Below are positions 22,775 to 35,200 of a stretch of DNA of 64,000 nucleotides, one piece after another (positions within the stretch are counted from its first letter, which is position 1; every line of letters begins with the position of its first letter). The position numbers were made by a program, and so were the translations under genes. The DNA comes from Didymella arachidicola. Its lineage: Eukaryota; Ascomycota; Dothideomycetes; Pleosporales; Didymellaceae. The notes under the pieces are model-generated. The model did not search any database and had not been told where the DNA came from. It saw nothing but the letters and a program-made list of their open reading frames with translations. Where the stretch lies: contig CM049985.1 in the NCBI GenBank assembly GCA_016630955.3, positions 496,001-560,000 on the forward strand. The letters run 5' to 3'.

Positions 22775-24079
22775 CTAGGCATCCTCAATAACGCCGGTGG
22801 CAAGCATGCTCTCCTTCAGCTGCTTCTTGTACTCTCGCTCCATTCCGTGTCTAACTGCCTCCAGGACGTTATCGACGGTGGCCTTGGGAGTGAAGTTAGG
22901 CTTGGTACCAGCTTGGTAGACACCTGTCTTAACAAGAATGGAATACCAGTTGGCCTCGTTGGTGTGCTTATCGAACTCGTTGGTGCCCCTGATGTCAGAT
23001 TCAGGTGTATCGCCGACGAAGTAGACCGTCTCGGGAGCTTCATTGATGCCGTGAGTATCCTTGCGCCATCTCTTTAGAAGACGGGTAGCAAACACGAAGG
23101 TCCCAATCTGGGGCTTGCCAAAAGCGGTAGTCTGGAGTTCTTTGCCGGTGACTGCCTTGTACATGGCCTCGAGCGAGACACGAAGAGCACCCATGCCGAT
23201 ACGAGTGAGGTCGTGGGATGCACTCCAGACGACGTCGTTGTGGGAGAAGAAGACTGGTGGGCCCTCATCGAAGGTCTCAGACCTTGTACCAAGCCGACCA
23301 TTCTTGGACATGAGTAAGTCGAGAATGATCTGCTGGTCAGAGGCCCAATCGCGGGAGTCAGCAAAGACGAAGATCGCCTCGATCTCGACCTCAGCAAAGT
23401 TGCGGGTTCGCGAGTTCTTGTATTCTTCCTCAGTCAGTGTGCGGAACGGTGTTGTATCCTGATTGTCCTTGATGATGTCGCCAGGAGTGACAACATCTTT
23501 GAAACCGTAACCCTCGGCGACAATTCGACACTTCTCGCCTTCACCACCGACGACGAGGACGGTACCATACTTCTCAGCCATCTCGCCCATGGGTGTGTGG
23601 CCACAGATAAATTGTCCAGGCGAGACCTCCATCTCGAGTTGTTGGCTCAGTTGGATGCAACGCTCAGCTTCCGTCTTGCCGCCACCGTTGGTGACGAAAA
23701 TGTAGGGAACCTTGATGCCATATTCATTCTCGCCGTTGAGCATCTTCATGGCCTCGATGGCTTCAGGAATAGGGCGGCCACCACGAATGAGGACACCGTC
23801 AATATCGAAAGCATACGCGTACTTGTCGGTGACAGTGGTCTCAATGGGTGTACCAGAGGGCGATGATGTACTTGACCCTGTGGAGACATGAGAATCAAGA
23901 CGTTGCCTCGCTGACTCGAACCCTGTAGCGACCTCTGAGGCACCAGATGGGGCCATCAAGTGTTTAGGAGGGACGACGACTGTAGGACGCATTTGTACAC
24001 TCTCGCGGGTGGCATCGATGGACGAGAGGCGTCGCGCATAGCGACCTGCCTGGGGTACTGCAAGAGAAGGCGCTAACAT
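22775..24079 (-). CDS. HAD-superfamily subfamily IIA hydrolase (CECR5/HDHD5-like)
   Basis: Uninterrupted 434-aa frame. I start at the ATG at 24079 (MLAPSLAVPQAGRYARRLSS); the frame is open upstream but has no earlier ATG. The Arg/Ser/Ala-rich, acid-free N-terminus resembles a mitochondrial presequence, as in the human HDHD5 and yeast YKR070W relatives. HAD motif I is FDIDGVL (catalytic Asp at about residues 92 and 94). VTNGGGKTEAERC matches the motif II region, and the C-terminal motif with conserved acids is VYFVGDTPESDIRGTN. The cap insertion between motifs fits subfamily IIA. The physiological substrate is not established for this family; phosphatase activity is inferred from the fold. Confidence 0.92.
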   Translation of the reverse strand: MLAPSLAVPQAGRYARRLSSIDATRESVQMRPTVVVPPKHLMAPSGASEVATGFESARQRLDSHVSTGSSTSSPSGTPIETTVTDKYAYAFDIDGVLIRGGRPIPEAIEAMKMLNGENEYGIKVPYIFVTNGGGKTEAERCIQLSQQLEMEVSPGQFICGHTPMGEMAEKYGTVLVVGGEGEKCRIVAEGYGFKDVVTPGDIIKDNQDTTPFRTLTEEEYKNSRTRNFAEVEIEAIFVFADSRDWASDQQIILDLLMSKNGRLGTRSETFDEGPPVFFSHNDVVWSASHDLTRIGMGALRVSLEAMYKAVTGKELQTTAFGKPQIGTFVFATRLLKRWRKDTHGINEAPETVYFVGDTPESDIRGTNEFDKHTNEANWYSILVKTGVYQAGTKPNFTPKATVDNVLEAVRHGMEREYKKQLKESMLATGVIEDA

Positions 24080-26532
24080 AGTGAAAGTGCAATGGTAGGA
24101 CAGCTTATGTGGAGTGTAGGCGCTCAAGGTGTAGCTCCTTGCGTTGTGATAATGCAGTGGAGATGAGGATGTCGTTTGATTCCGCGTGCAGTTGTACTCT
24201 TCTTATAGAGAAGATCTGGGCAGCCTCTTGATGGAGTGGAGATCACAGTGGATACTTTGTGGAGGTGGGTAACTGGAGGTGGAAATGTGGATGTGTTTGG
24301 TGGATCCGGGTGACAGGAGGCTCGAGTGTTTATACACAACCCAAATGCTGCAGTTACAGTTATCACATTACTCGTAAATACATTTACTTGCGACTGTAGC
24401 GGTCAGAACCCTTCGATTGACGCCGATTTACCGGTCCCTGAGCGTAAAGCTTATCAGTTGCGGTCAACTAAACCGCGATTCGGTGGGGCTACTGGCGTCA
24501 TAGTTGACGTTCAACAATGAGCCCAGGAGCTTCGTACAATAGCGCCTTGTCGCAAATTGCGCTTCGGGCATGACCTCGGCGGTGGTGCTGTGTCTCTCGA
24601 ATCTCATTCGATAAGAAGCCCCAGCGATATTGCAGTACAAGTGGGTACTGACCGCAGCAAACCGTCGTGGAAGCACATGGCGCGACGCTGCAGTGACCTG
24701 GATGTGCATCCCGCTTGCCTATGACAGCTTCATGCCGAGCCAGGCATCAATACGGCCGCGCTCGACAGTTGTTGGTGCGGAACGGTGTTGCAAAAATTGA
24801 AGACTCGTATGCACGATGACGCAAAGGCGCCCTTTCAGGGCGCCTCGCCAAAGGAGCCTCAAAACGGGCCAAGCAGTGCACGACGGTCGCTGTCAGGGAC
24901 TGGGCATTTGCTCCAATCAGAACACAAACGCGGTCGAGCGTGCTCATCATAGTAGGGATCGTCATGTCATCATCCTGTTTGGCGAGAACAAGCCGGTACA
25001 CGTTCTCGTTGCCAAGTCTCCAGGGTCTGATCTTGAGGCTGAAGGAGCAATATTCGGTAGATGTTCCGCCCCGTATGTATCACACACAGCCCTTGATCAT
25101 CGAGGAGATCGAATACTCATGGCCACCACTTCGCTCCTGTTTTGGCGAATCTCGTCAGTGCGAGCAAGGCCAAAGAAGAAGTGACTCAGGAAGACTTTTC
25201 TAAAAATCCAGCTTCTCTATCTCTTATCGAGACTCATATCGAACCCTTGCTGTCCTGCTCACTGGTCAGACTGGGACATGCATAACACGGCAGACCGCAC
25301 CTCACATGGAGTGGGGCGCTCACCACCCATCACAACCCGCTGTCCTCGTTCAATACTGCGCTTGACGTAACCGCACTTCTGCGTGGTTTACTTGACTGGA
25401 TATTGGAGCCCACGCTGCACGAAGTAATTACCGCTTCACAGTCGCCGACAAATGAAGTTTTCGAGGTAACAGGTCCTGTCGCATTGTAACATCCTGTATC
25501 AACTATGACAGTTGACCGCAGGGAGCCACGTTTGCCGCCTGTGGTAAGTGACAACCGCAGCCTGGTTTTATGACAACAATAGGACAACCCGCATTAAGCG
25601 ATTCGATGAACAGAACAGAAGACAGCGACAGATGGCTTGTGGGTCTAGGAATTATTGCAACGATGTTCGGATATCGATATCCGCTCACTTCTTCCGCTCC
25701 GCTCTTGAGGCGAAGCGCGTGAGAAAACTGGGTACATTGCCTTACCAAACAGGTGCCCTACTGAATGTGGAAGGCCAGGAGATATTAACAACATGTGTCC
25801 GGAGATTGGCCACAGCTTAGACGCCAACAAAAAGACGGATGCTGCAACAGAGGACTTCAGTACGAGTCAAGCCTCAGGGTGCGAGACTTTTGTGCCGTTA
25901 CAAACGAGTCCGGGTTGCGGACTTGGTTGCCTCAGTATCGATTGATTCTACAGACTTGCGGGTAAGAAAACGTCGCGGAGACACACTTAGGAGCCTCGAG
26001 TCATTGAAAATCCCTTTTCTGGACGTGCAGGGTCGCCTTCTGGAATAGTAGGTCCTGGCTGTGATAATGTGCAGTCGATGGTCCGGTAAAAACACGCAAG
26101 ACTTTCCATACTGACTCCTGCTCAGTCAGCGGACCAAACATTGCTACTGTGGTAGGGGGCATAAGTATTGTGAGTGGGGAACGGCGTCCAGGGTTGCGGA
26201 CCAAAACACTGGGATTGTTATTTACACTTTCATCAAATCAAATAGTTACAATAGCTGACTCATCCGCTATCTAGCAACTTGCCAATAATAAAACTTTTAA
26301 TACACGTGGATTACGCGTCTAGGTCCACGAACCCCTCAAAGACCCACACATAAAATTTATGCCCCCAACTATGGTATTGAGAGGAATCCCCGAAGGCGAA
26401 GCCGAGCGCGAATGATCAGCGACTCTCCACGGGGTTCACAGCGCATGAGGCACCGCTCTCCATGAGGTCTCCACTGTTTTTGCGGAGGAAAGCATGCAAT
26501 AAACCGTAGTCAAGCCGACTCACCGAGTGTTA

Positions 26533-26677
26533 CAAGGTGGGTGCATGAATAAATAAGAATACGCGGTAGCCTACAGGAGGTTTCTGAATGGCTAGTACCT
26601 ACATTAAACGGCCTTAATTAGTTGTTCTGCGATCAACATTAGTCCTTGTTTTCTTGTCCATTCATGCACCCCTCTTG
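26533..26677 (+). mobile_element. MITE copy 1 (145 bp, TA target duplication)
   Basis: Terminal inverted repeats begin CAAGGTGGGTGCATGAAT on the left and, read inward from the right, CAAGAGGGGTGCATGAAT. TA lies on both sides (26531-26532 and 26678-26679). There is no coding capacity. Size, TA target and short terminal repeats fit a miniature Tc1/mariner/pogo-type element. Confidence 0.85.
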
Positions 26678-26742
26678 TACAACAGAACTAGAGTACCGGC
26701 TGATGGTGACATTCGAGGATAGGCTGAATAACCATATTTGTA

Positions 26743-26887
26743 CAAGAGGGGTGCATGAATGGACAAGAAAACAAGGACTAATGTTGATCGCAGAACAACT
26801 AATTAAGGCCGTTTAATGTAGGTACTAGCCATTCAGAAACCTCCTGTAGGCTACCGCGTATTCTTATTCATTCATGCACCCACCTTG
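26743..26887 (-). mobile_element. MITE copy 2 (145 bp, inverted relative to copy 1)
   Basis: This is the reverse-complement copy of 26533-26677 with one visible difference. It is flanked by TA at 26741-26742 and 26888-26889. Near identity implies recent insertion or duplication. Confidence 0.85.
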
Positions 26888-27213
26888 TACTGGCGATAGG
26901 AATGCTGGTGCTGGTGGCGGTGTTGGTGGTCGAGCCGCTAAGCGTGATATTGTTGAGGTGAGCCATGCTCTCACGTCGCCTCCAAAGCTGTATGCAACCA
27001 CCAAAACACCATTTCACCGAGCGCCAAAGACAGTAAGCGGTGCACGTTGGTAGGATGTTTGAAGGCTACAGCCCGTCTTATGTGTTTTGTGGGCAACAAG
27101 AGAGGCAGGCGTGAGCTCATCTTAGGATGGAAAGCACGCGAGACTAACACGCTGTATGAGGCTTCTGCACGGATGACGACCACAGTGTATGCCATGCACA
27201 GCAAGCCACAGAC

Positions 27214-29195
27214 ATGAACTGGACCGGCGGCGCACTTCAACGTTCAAAGTATGCTAAGAAAGGCTCGATACAGAAACAGAAGGCGCACTTTGCGCGTGCA
27301 CGCACGCAGCTGCAGCACAGTCCAGGCACACCAGCAGCGCCATTCCGTCCGGATTTCTTGCAGGACAGCGATACCTACGAGCCTGGTCAGCACCTCCCTG
27401 TGTTCGGCACAGACTCAATGCGACACACTGGGCATTCCGCTAGGAAACGTGGAGCGGAAACAGACCAACACTCGCCCATAACGCGAAAGGCTCAAGACAC
27501 TTTCGGCCGGGGTGACTCACAAGGGAGGAGCTCGCATTTCCCCCGAAGCATGCGATATACTCGTGATGATAATGGTTTGTGATCTACGACATGGATAAAT
27601 GGTGTGACTGATAACCTTCAGAGCGACAGAAGGAGATAGTAAGGAAAGACATCGATGCTGACAGCGAGATGCAACTTCTCGAGGCCAACAAGAAACGGCT
27701 GTTGCGGCAACAAGACTGGGTTGGTGTAGCCCACTCCCGACCTGTCGACATGCAGTTCCTCTCGCACAAGAAAAAGAATCAAGTTGGCAAACGCAGAAAG
27801 ATCGACGCAATGGCTGCAGCATTCACTCGCCGTCGCAGTCCGACTGCACTTCTGCATCCAACCGGTCAAGGCGAGTACTGCGGTCGCGACTGCACCTTCA
27901 TGAGCGGTGCTCTTCCTGTCCTGGCCGCTGCTGACAATGTTCAAATTCGAATCGGGTCAGCTGCATTGACGACTGCTGCATCAACGCAACCCGGTTATGA
28001 CGCTCGGTCCCAGACCAATTCGGATTCCATGCTCTTCGACGAAGAGGGGGAGGACGCAACGCAGGTGCTACAATCAGACGCGCCTCGGAGCCCTTCTTTT
28101 GCCAGCCACACTCATGCTACTGATCGTAGATTTGATGTGTCTTTACCTCTAAAGCGTGACAGAAGCTACTCGCCTGAGCAGGACGCTTACACGCACAATC
28201 ATCTTACACGTTGCCCGGACAATCATATAGCTGAGCGCAGTCAACGCACTACAGCGATATTGAGTGCATCAGATCAGTCTTCCCACGAAAGTGAGGCCAC
28301 AAGCCCGAGCTACCGACTCACATACCTTGTGGGAGGCTCCGAACGCCCTCTGGGACCCGTCTTCGACAACGTACGCTCTTCAATGGCCAGTCATGCAGCA
28401 TCGACGACTGACGGAACTGGCGAGTTGCAGCATGTTAATTCAGACCGTACTGAGCCGACTGGCCATAAATCCCAAGCCGTTGGTGAGCCTTCTCAACTTG
28501 GTGTCAGAAGGCAACCAAATCCACCTACAATCGGCGATGAGGAACAGTGGAGGCCGTACTTGGCCACAGGCACGTCGAGCTCTGGTCACGTCCGTGTCGA
28601 CGCCGGGACCGGAACGAGCGTCCCGCGACCTCACGTTCCTGCACTAAATACGCAAGCTGATCGCACAGGCTGGCCACAGCAGACGGCCAAGGGTAATCTC
28701 ACGCACGTCAACCTGTCGAAACACTCCGCCTCTTTGTCCGCCGTGCATACGCGAGGTGGGCACGTTCCAGACGCACGCCGCCTGCCGAGGCCTTCTGTTG
28801 TAAAGAATATCAACAATGATGAGGCACTCTGGCAATCCTTCGTGCTCGGTAGTGATCCGCAGTCTGCAATTGAGACGATTGGTGCTTGCAATGAGACAAG
28901 TGAGGACTCGCTGTCGCGCGCGACGAAGGGTTATGCCTCGACCGTGCCGCCGCTATCGAACGCTGTGACTTCTGTCAGCTCGACACCATTTCCGTCCACA
29001 CCGTTCAAGTGGTTATCAGAACAGGCTTCGTGCATGAGCGACGACGCACCATACGCCCCGGGTTCAGGGTCCCGGTCGATCACCTCAATGGCTTCATACG
29101 GCACCTCGCGTCGCGTCAACTCGCCGAGCAAGGAGGTAGTCCGAGATGAAGATCAGGGTTACGAGATATCTGCATACAGCTGCTTCAACGACTAG
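27214..29195 (+). CDS. Hypothetical protein, probably conserved in filamentous fungi
   Basis: Two exons, 27214-27574 and 27622-29195, with a 47-nt GTTTGT..CAG intron joining in phase 1; 644 aa. The N-terminus MNWTGGALQRSKYAKKGSIQ followed by KQKAHFARARTQLQ is a start I recognise from uncharacterised fungal proteins. The intron falls just before RQKEIVRKDIDADSEMQLLE, which runs into KKRLLRQQDWVGVAHSRPVD and a basic KKKNQVGKRRKID patch that could act as a nuclear localisation signal. The remaining 500 residues are Ser/Thr/Pro-rich and probably disordered, with many SP sites. Near the C-terminus are short conserved-looking motifs (DEALWQSFVLGSD, and a Ser/Pro stretch ending PFKWLSE). Function is unknown. 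Confidence 0.8.
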
Positions 29196-32100
29196 ACCTA
29201 TGCTTCGTTATAGAACTATGAATCTCATGATAGTGTAATGGTGGGTGACGCAAGAACGTCCCGCAGCGAATCGGAGCGGCATGGTCGCGCGTGGGACGAT
29301 GTTTCAAACGTGCTCAGGCAAGTGGAAGCGTTGTTTCTCAACGAGGTGGGGGTTCATCTATATGGGACGTAGCGGAAAGCGATTGAGCGGGTAGCGAGAT
29401 TTCATCGCGGACAGGTGGAGGTGAGCTCGTTTGATGTCAGGATGTCGCAAGAAGAGACGCGACCCTCAATATGAATTCGGCGAGTTTCTTGTTCGTTTGC
29501 GCGGATCTGTTCATCGAGTCGACGACTACCCATGTCAAGTCTGCTCAGGATCAAGGTTTGCCAATCAACAACCTCTTCTGGCAGAAACTGTGTTGCCATG
29601 TTGTGGCATGAGCTGACCTGAGCTGGTCTCCTGGATTGATCTCCCTCGCTTCCTCCAGAGGTCTCTGTGCATGTGGGGGTGGCTGTGATGTCCCGCCCAA
29701 TCAACGACACCGCTCATCTCTAGGCATTTCTACACAATGGCATCCTCTGCCTCAAATCCTTCGCCGACGTGAGGCACGCAGGCCTGTCGACCCGTGAGCA
29801 GCGATATCCAATTCGTCCAATCATGAGCCATGTACATCTTGTGGTCAAGGGTCTGCTGCATGTCATCCAATCTCACGATACGGAGCAGACAGAGATACGT
29901 GCGTGAAGCTATTTTCAGATTCGCCCTGTCATTCTACAAAGCCACACGTTGCAGGGCTGAATCGAGATTTGCCGAGGAATGTGTACACGAGCAAAGATAA
30001 AGAACTTGCTTGACAAGCGCCTTGATGAGTTTGCCGCTTACCGAACTTGTTATTTAGTCGACAGACTTTCAGCGGTCAGCATGCGATTAGTTGCAGATGT
30101 CTTTCGAAAGGAGGAGACATCACACCGCCAGCAGGTCACATGGACAAGGTCGTACCCGGATGTCGATGTGCGGGGAGCGTAGTCTGATTCGTGAACGACT
30201 TCAGGGGCGGGAGGGAGCAATCCTGCTTGCAGCTTCTCGAAGGCGGCGCGGGAAATCACGCGACTCGTTGCAGTGCATGCACATCTGTGATTGCATGCAT
30301 CGCATCCTTTTTGCGGATACGCATGCATGAGCGAAATGTCAATTGCGTGCTGCAACTTGCACGGCTCTCTGGTCAAATTAGCTCACTGTGGGTATCGAAG
30401 CATCGCGCAAAGTTCACACTATTCGAGAAGGCGTCGCAAGTTTTTGGGCAGTGTCGTATGAGGTGGCTGAGGCTGGGTATCCCCTACCTTCTTGTCTTTG
30501 CGCCGTCGAATGCCGCGGCCCATCAAACAGTTGCGCGCAGGGATGATTGACAGGGGTGCAACTCAAACCGCTGTGCCGGCTTCGCGTTTTTGTTTCAACA
30601 TGAGGACAGCCCTCGCCACGTGTGGGAAGTGGAGGGCAGCCACAGTCGCCTGTCACCAAGTGCGAAATTCGAGACGCGCTGCAGGTCACTGATAGCCGGC
30701 AACGCTACGATCGCCGTGCTGTCAGCAGCACATGGACAGTCGAATGCTGCAACAAGGTGGCCATAAGCCCGTCGCTCACCGTCACCGCAATGCCGCACGC
30801 CCGTTATTGTGTAAGATTGGGGCCGGCAAGGTCGGCGCTGTAGAAAGCATCCGCGTCAACTGACACGCGACAAGAGGGTGCTGAGGGGTTTCTGAGGCCA
30901 CCACTGCGACCAAGGCGCGCGACTAATTGCCTTTCGTTTCGCAGCAGTGCCAACGCAGCAGCGCAGACAGCGTGCGATTGTCGTGCCTGTCGCCGCGCTG
31001 CTTTGTGCTGCCGTGAGTTCCGGCAATGAGAAGAGCAGCAAGCAGGGTGTTGTTACTGTTGTGGGTGCTTTTCATGTGGGTAGCAAGGCTGAGCACTGAG
31101 CATGGGCAGATCCTTTGTGAGGCGGCAGGCGAGCGCACGTCTGCTCAGCAGGGCGGTGCGTGGCTATCACGGCCACACCCAACGGGCGCTGGCTAGCAGC
31201 TGCCAGACGTGCTGGCAGCGAGTTGGCGGCCTGATGATGGCACTGTGGAGAGAGGCTCCGGCGCCGGTGTGATTGGAGCCCACTCCTTGCAGCAACGGTA
31301 GAGACGTCATCTGCGAGCGTTTCATGCCCGGGGCCTGCCCAGTGTGCCGGTCCGCGGCTCTCCAAACCTTAGGGCGTCGTTAGCAGCTCGCCAGCTGGGA
31401 AGGGCTTTCGCGAGTCTAACGTGGCCAGGGTGGATCGAATTGGACGGGGCGGCGTGGAGCCCGACAGCAGCTTGGTTAGGGGGCAGGCTGGCAGCTCAAG
31501 GGATGCGCGGGATGCGCAGGATGAGCGTGTGCTTCTGTAATATTAGCAAAGTTTTTTCAGCGAGCTTGCCTGCTTCCAGAGGTAGCCCGCCAAGCCGCTC
31601 GCCGTTTCCTCGACAGACGAGCGTACCTGCCCTAAGACGACCGTTCTTTCCACTTGAGCGATTCGTTGGTGCCGTGCTACTTTACAAAGGGGAGCCGGGC
31701 ACAGTCGAGTCACTACCTCTCGAGCCCTCACCACACCGTCACGCACCCTCACACGAGCACCCTACAACGCACGCAAGCACCGCCAGACTTGTCATCGTTA
31801 CACGCGCTGCATTGGTTTATTCTGCGGCCGTGTGCGAACCACCACATTCGGCATCTGCACCTAACCCCCACGAGCGGCGCTCCGTAGCAACTACCCAAAA
31901 CATACTACCCCGGTCGTATCTGCGCCTGCACGTCGCTGCAATAAATTCATCTCAGCGCTGTCCGCCTCACCAGCTGACCTGCGTCCGCACGCTCACTGCC
32001 TGCGCGCCCGCCCAGCGCGCTTGTGCATCATCCCAACCCGTCGTAGCCGAGGACGCAACGCAGCCTACCGATCCATCTCACGATGCACGAAAGCTCGTAG

Positions 32101-32262
32101 CTTGTGCTCTCTTGTCAGGACCCCAGCTGGCTGTTGATCCTCTCTTGCTTTTATTCCCCATTGGCGCCCGCCCGCCAGATCCACTCCTTCAGTTGCTCCC
32201 CTACGCCATGAAGAAGCATTAGCACTGTCATACCTTACGCATCCTGCATCCTACCAGCAAAT
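29196..32262. other. Gene-poor interval upstream of PLC
   Basis: About 3.1 kb with no supportable gene. From about 31600 to 32260 the plus strand is C-rich and purine-poor, like a long fungal promoter and leader. A frame open from 31344 to 32222 lies there, but it is Pro/Ala/Ser/Arg-biased without motifs, and I treat it as leader. Confidence 0.45.
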
Positions 32263-35200
32263 ATGTCGTATCTCAACGACTCATTCACTCGCCCGCGAAT
32301 GCCGTCGCCGTCGCCCAGTTTCAGAAAAATGACGGCCGCCATCAGCATTCCCGGCTCTCGAAGCAGCCCAGCATCGACGCCCTCCTACCTCAATGCCTCC
32401 CTCCAGTCAACGCCAGAAGGGCTAGTGCCCATCATGTCCAGCTCGCTACCGGCCGTGCCCTCCTACAGTCTCCCCGAGTCGCTTTTGCCGCCACCAATGA
32501 CAGCAGCTCCCACGTCGTCCCCCTCTGCCATGGCTGAGGCTCTGAGCAAAGGACCTGGCCTGATTCGACGGGTCAGCCGCGGCGCGCAAGGCATCCCGAA
32601 TAGGTTTCGCCGGAACAACTCACAAGCACACCGCGACCGCAGTCAAGGACCAGTCATCATGCGCCGACGAAGTGACAGCAGGACTGCCGCCGACGGCGAG
32701 GCTTGCATTTCAGACTTCGACGCATTCGAAGAGGAGGAAGCAATCGACGATGTATATGGCGAGCCCATCAATGCGCTAGGCATCTCGAGTACTCAGCCCA
32801 GCGTCAGCTCGATACCAGACTCGGCTGTCGTGGCACCGGTGCGCAATTACCGTCTGGAGCAAGGGACCGTCTTGAAAAAGATTACAAAGAAAGAGAAGAA
32901 GGAAATCAATTTGCGTCTCGATCTAGAATCGGCGAAGGTGTTCTGGGACCCTTCTCGACCATCGAAGTGCTTCTATATCGACGATGTAAGGGAGATTCGC
33001 TCAGGGCTAGAGGCCAAGCACTACCGTGAGGAAGTTGGTCTTTCAGAAGCCTGGGCACCCTACTGGTTCACCATTGTATACACCGACACATCACGAACAA
33101 AAGGCCGGATACGAACCATGCACCTAATCGCACCTGACATAGGTGTGTTCAACATGTGGACTGAGACGCTGGAGTCTGTCTCACGCAATCGAATCGACAT
33201 GATGGCCGGTCTGTTAGGTTTTGCAGACAAGAGCGCGAAGCTCGTCTGGCAACGCGAGATGAAGAAGCGCTCGAACGGTATAGAGGCACCTGACTCACTG
33301 GACTTCCCCAGCACCATTGAACTGTGTCGCAGCCTGCACATTAACTGTACAGAAGCAACGCTTCGTATTTACTTTGACAAGGCGGACACTCTCAACACTG
33401 GTAGGCTGAGCCAGACTCAATTCTTATACTTTGTCAGGCGTCTGAAGGAGCGTAAGGACATTAAGCAGATCTACAAGTCCTTCCAGTCCGGATCGAAAGT
33501 CGAGATGGATAAGGCTACGTTCTTTTCTTTCTTGCAGCATGAGCAAGGCATCGATGTCGCTGAAGATGTCGACTACTGGTCGAACACCTTCGAGAAGTTC
33601 GCGCGCTCCACGAAGACCAAGCAAACGCCGGCAGAGGGTGGCGAGATTCCATTGCCACTGACGATGAGCTTTCCTGCATTTCAGACCTTCTTGACATCGC
33701 CTGCCAATTCTGTCATCAAGCCCGTTGATAAGGATCTGCAGCTCAGTCGCCCATTAAACGAGTACTTTATTTCTTGTTCGCACAACACTTACTTGCTTGG
33801 ACGCCAAGTAGCCGGCGAATCAAGCACTGAAGCATACATAACAGCGCTCCAGAAAGGCTGCCGATGCATCGAAATCGACTGCTGGGACGGCAACGATGGG
33901 AGGCCTGTTGTCATGCATGGCCGTACCTTGACATCGAGTATCTCCTTCCAAGATACAATCAAGGTTGTTAATAAGTACGCCTTCGTTGAGTCTCAGTACC
34001 CGCTCATCCTGTCACTCGAGGTTCATTGTACTTCAGAGCAGCAATCATGGATGGTCAAGATGATGATCGATGAGTTTGGCGACAAGCTGGTTCTCAAGCC
34101 TTTGGACTTGAACTCCCAGACTCTGCCCTCTCCAGAAGAGCTGAAGAACAGAGTCTTGATCAAGGTCAAGGCTGCTTCAGAGGAGCTGGACGCCAAGGCC
34201 TTGACAAATGAGCTCACAACAAGGAGGCGCGAACGAAGCTTCAGCTCGCCATGGTCTAGGCCCATCCAATTGAACGACGCCGTTATCCCCAACTCACCCC
34301 TAATCTCGAGTCCACCATCGATGAGTCCTCCAGAACGATCCAACATGTTCTGGGCATCGCCTCGCACCTCGACTACCTCGACCAACAATACTGTGCCAAC
34401 TTCTGCACTCGTTAGCTCAGCTGAAGACAGCGATAGCCCGCAAGTGACTGCAGCAGAAGAGCGCAAGAAGCAGCCCAAGAAGAGTAAGACCAGCAACATT
34501 ACAAGACTTCTTGGCGATCTCGGTGTTTACACGAAAGGATACAAGTTCACCGACTTTACGTCCAGCGATGCGCAGATGTACAATCACATCTTTTCGATCA
34601 ACGAACGAGCCTTCGAGAAGATGACTAAGCCCGGGTCGCGCGAGAAGCACCTCCTTGAGGCACATAACATGCGCTGCCTGATGCGCGTCTACCCACACGC
34701 ATTTAGGATAAACTCTTCCAACTTTGACCCTCTCAAGTTCTGGAGACGCGGAGTCCAAATGGCCGCGCTCAACTGGCAGACCTACGACCTTGGACAGCAA
34801 CTCAACGAAGCCATGTTTGCTAGTGGCAATGATCGCACAGGCTACGTATTGAAGCCCGCAGATTTGCGTCTGGAGCAGACGCCGACTCAAGGCCATAGCA
34901 AAGCACCTAAGAAGGAAGTGAAGTTCGCCGTTAAGATCATCTCCGCCCAGCAATTGCCACGTCCTCGAGGCCTCGCTCAGGATGCCAACATCAACCCATA
35001 TGTCGAGTTCGAGATGTACAGCGCCGAAGACAATGGCGCCAACGCTGTCGGTGTCGGCGGACAAGATGCCTCTGCACGCAACGGTCACTCAGGCATTGGC
35101 AATCCTCTCCGCAAGCGGACCCGCATTGTCGAGGGCAACGGATACAACCCGGTCTTTGACAGTGAATTGCAATTGACCGTTCGCACTAGGTTCCCCAGCC

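Larger units (their letters stand above)
26531..26889. repeat. Large inverted repeat made of two MITE copies
   Basis: The arm 26533-26677 is the reverse complement of 26743-26887 with one visible difference (A versus G at the AATAAATAAG/AATGAATAAG site). The arms are 145 bp with about 65 bp between them. Single-stranded DNA or RNA across this locus could fold into a very long hairpin. Confidence 0.93.
24080..27213. other. Gene-poor interval with MITE pair
   Basis: About 3.1 kb without a supportable gene. It contains a GC-rich hairpin at 24825-24845 (AGGCGCCCT, 3-nt loop, exact complement) and the inverted MITE pair at 26531-26889. The end next to 24079 presumably holds the HAD gene promoter, and the end next to 27214 the promoter of the following gene. 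Confidence 0.5.

Noticed and set aside
31344..32222. Long open frame (292 codons) upstream of phospholipase C
   Set aside because: Biased Pro/Ala/Ser/Arg composition with no motif; it lies in the C-rich promoter/leader of the next gene, and overlapping frames are equally open.
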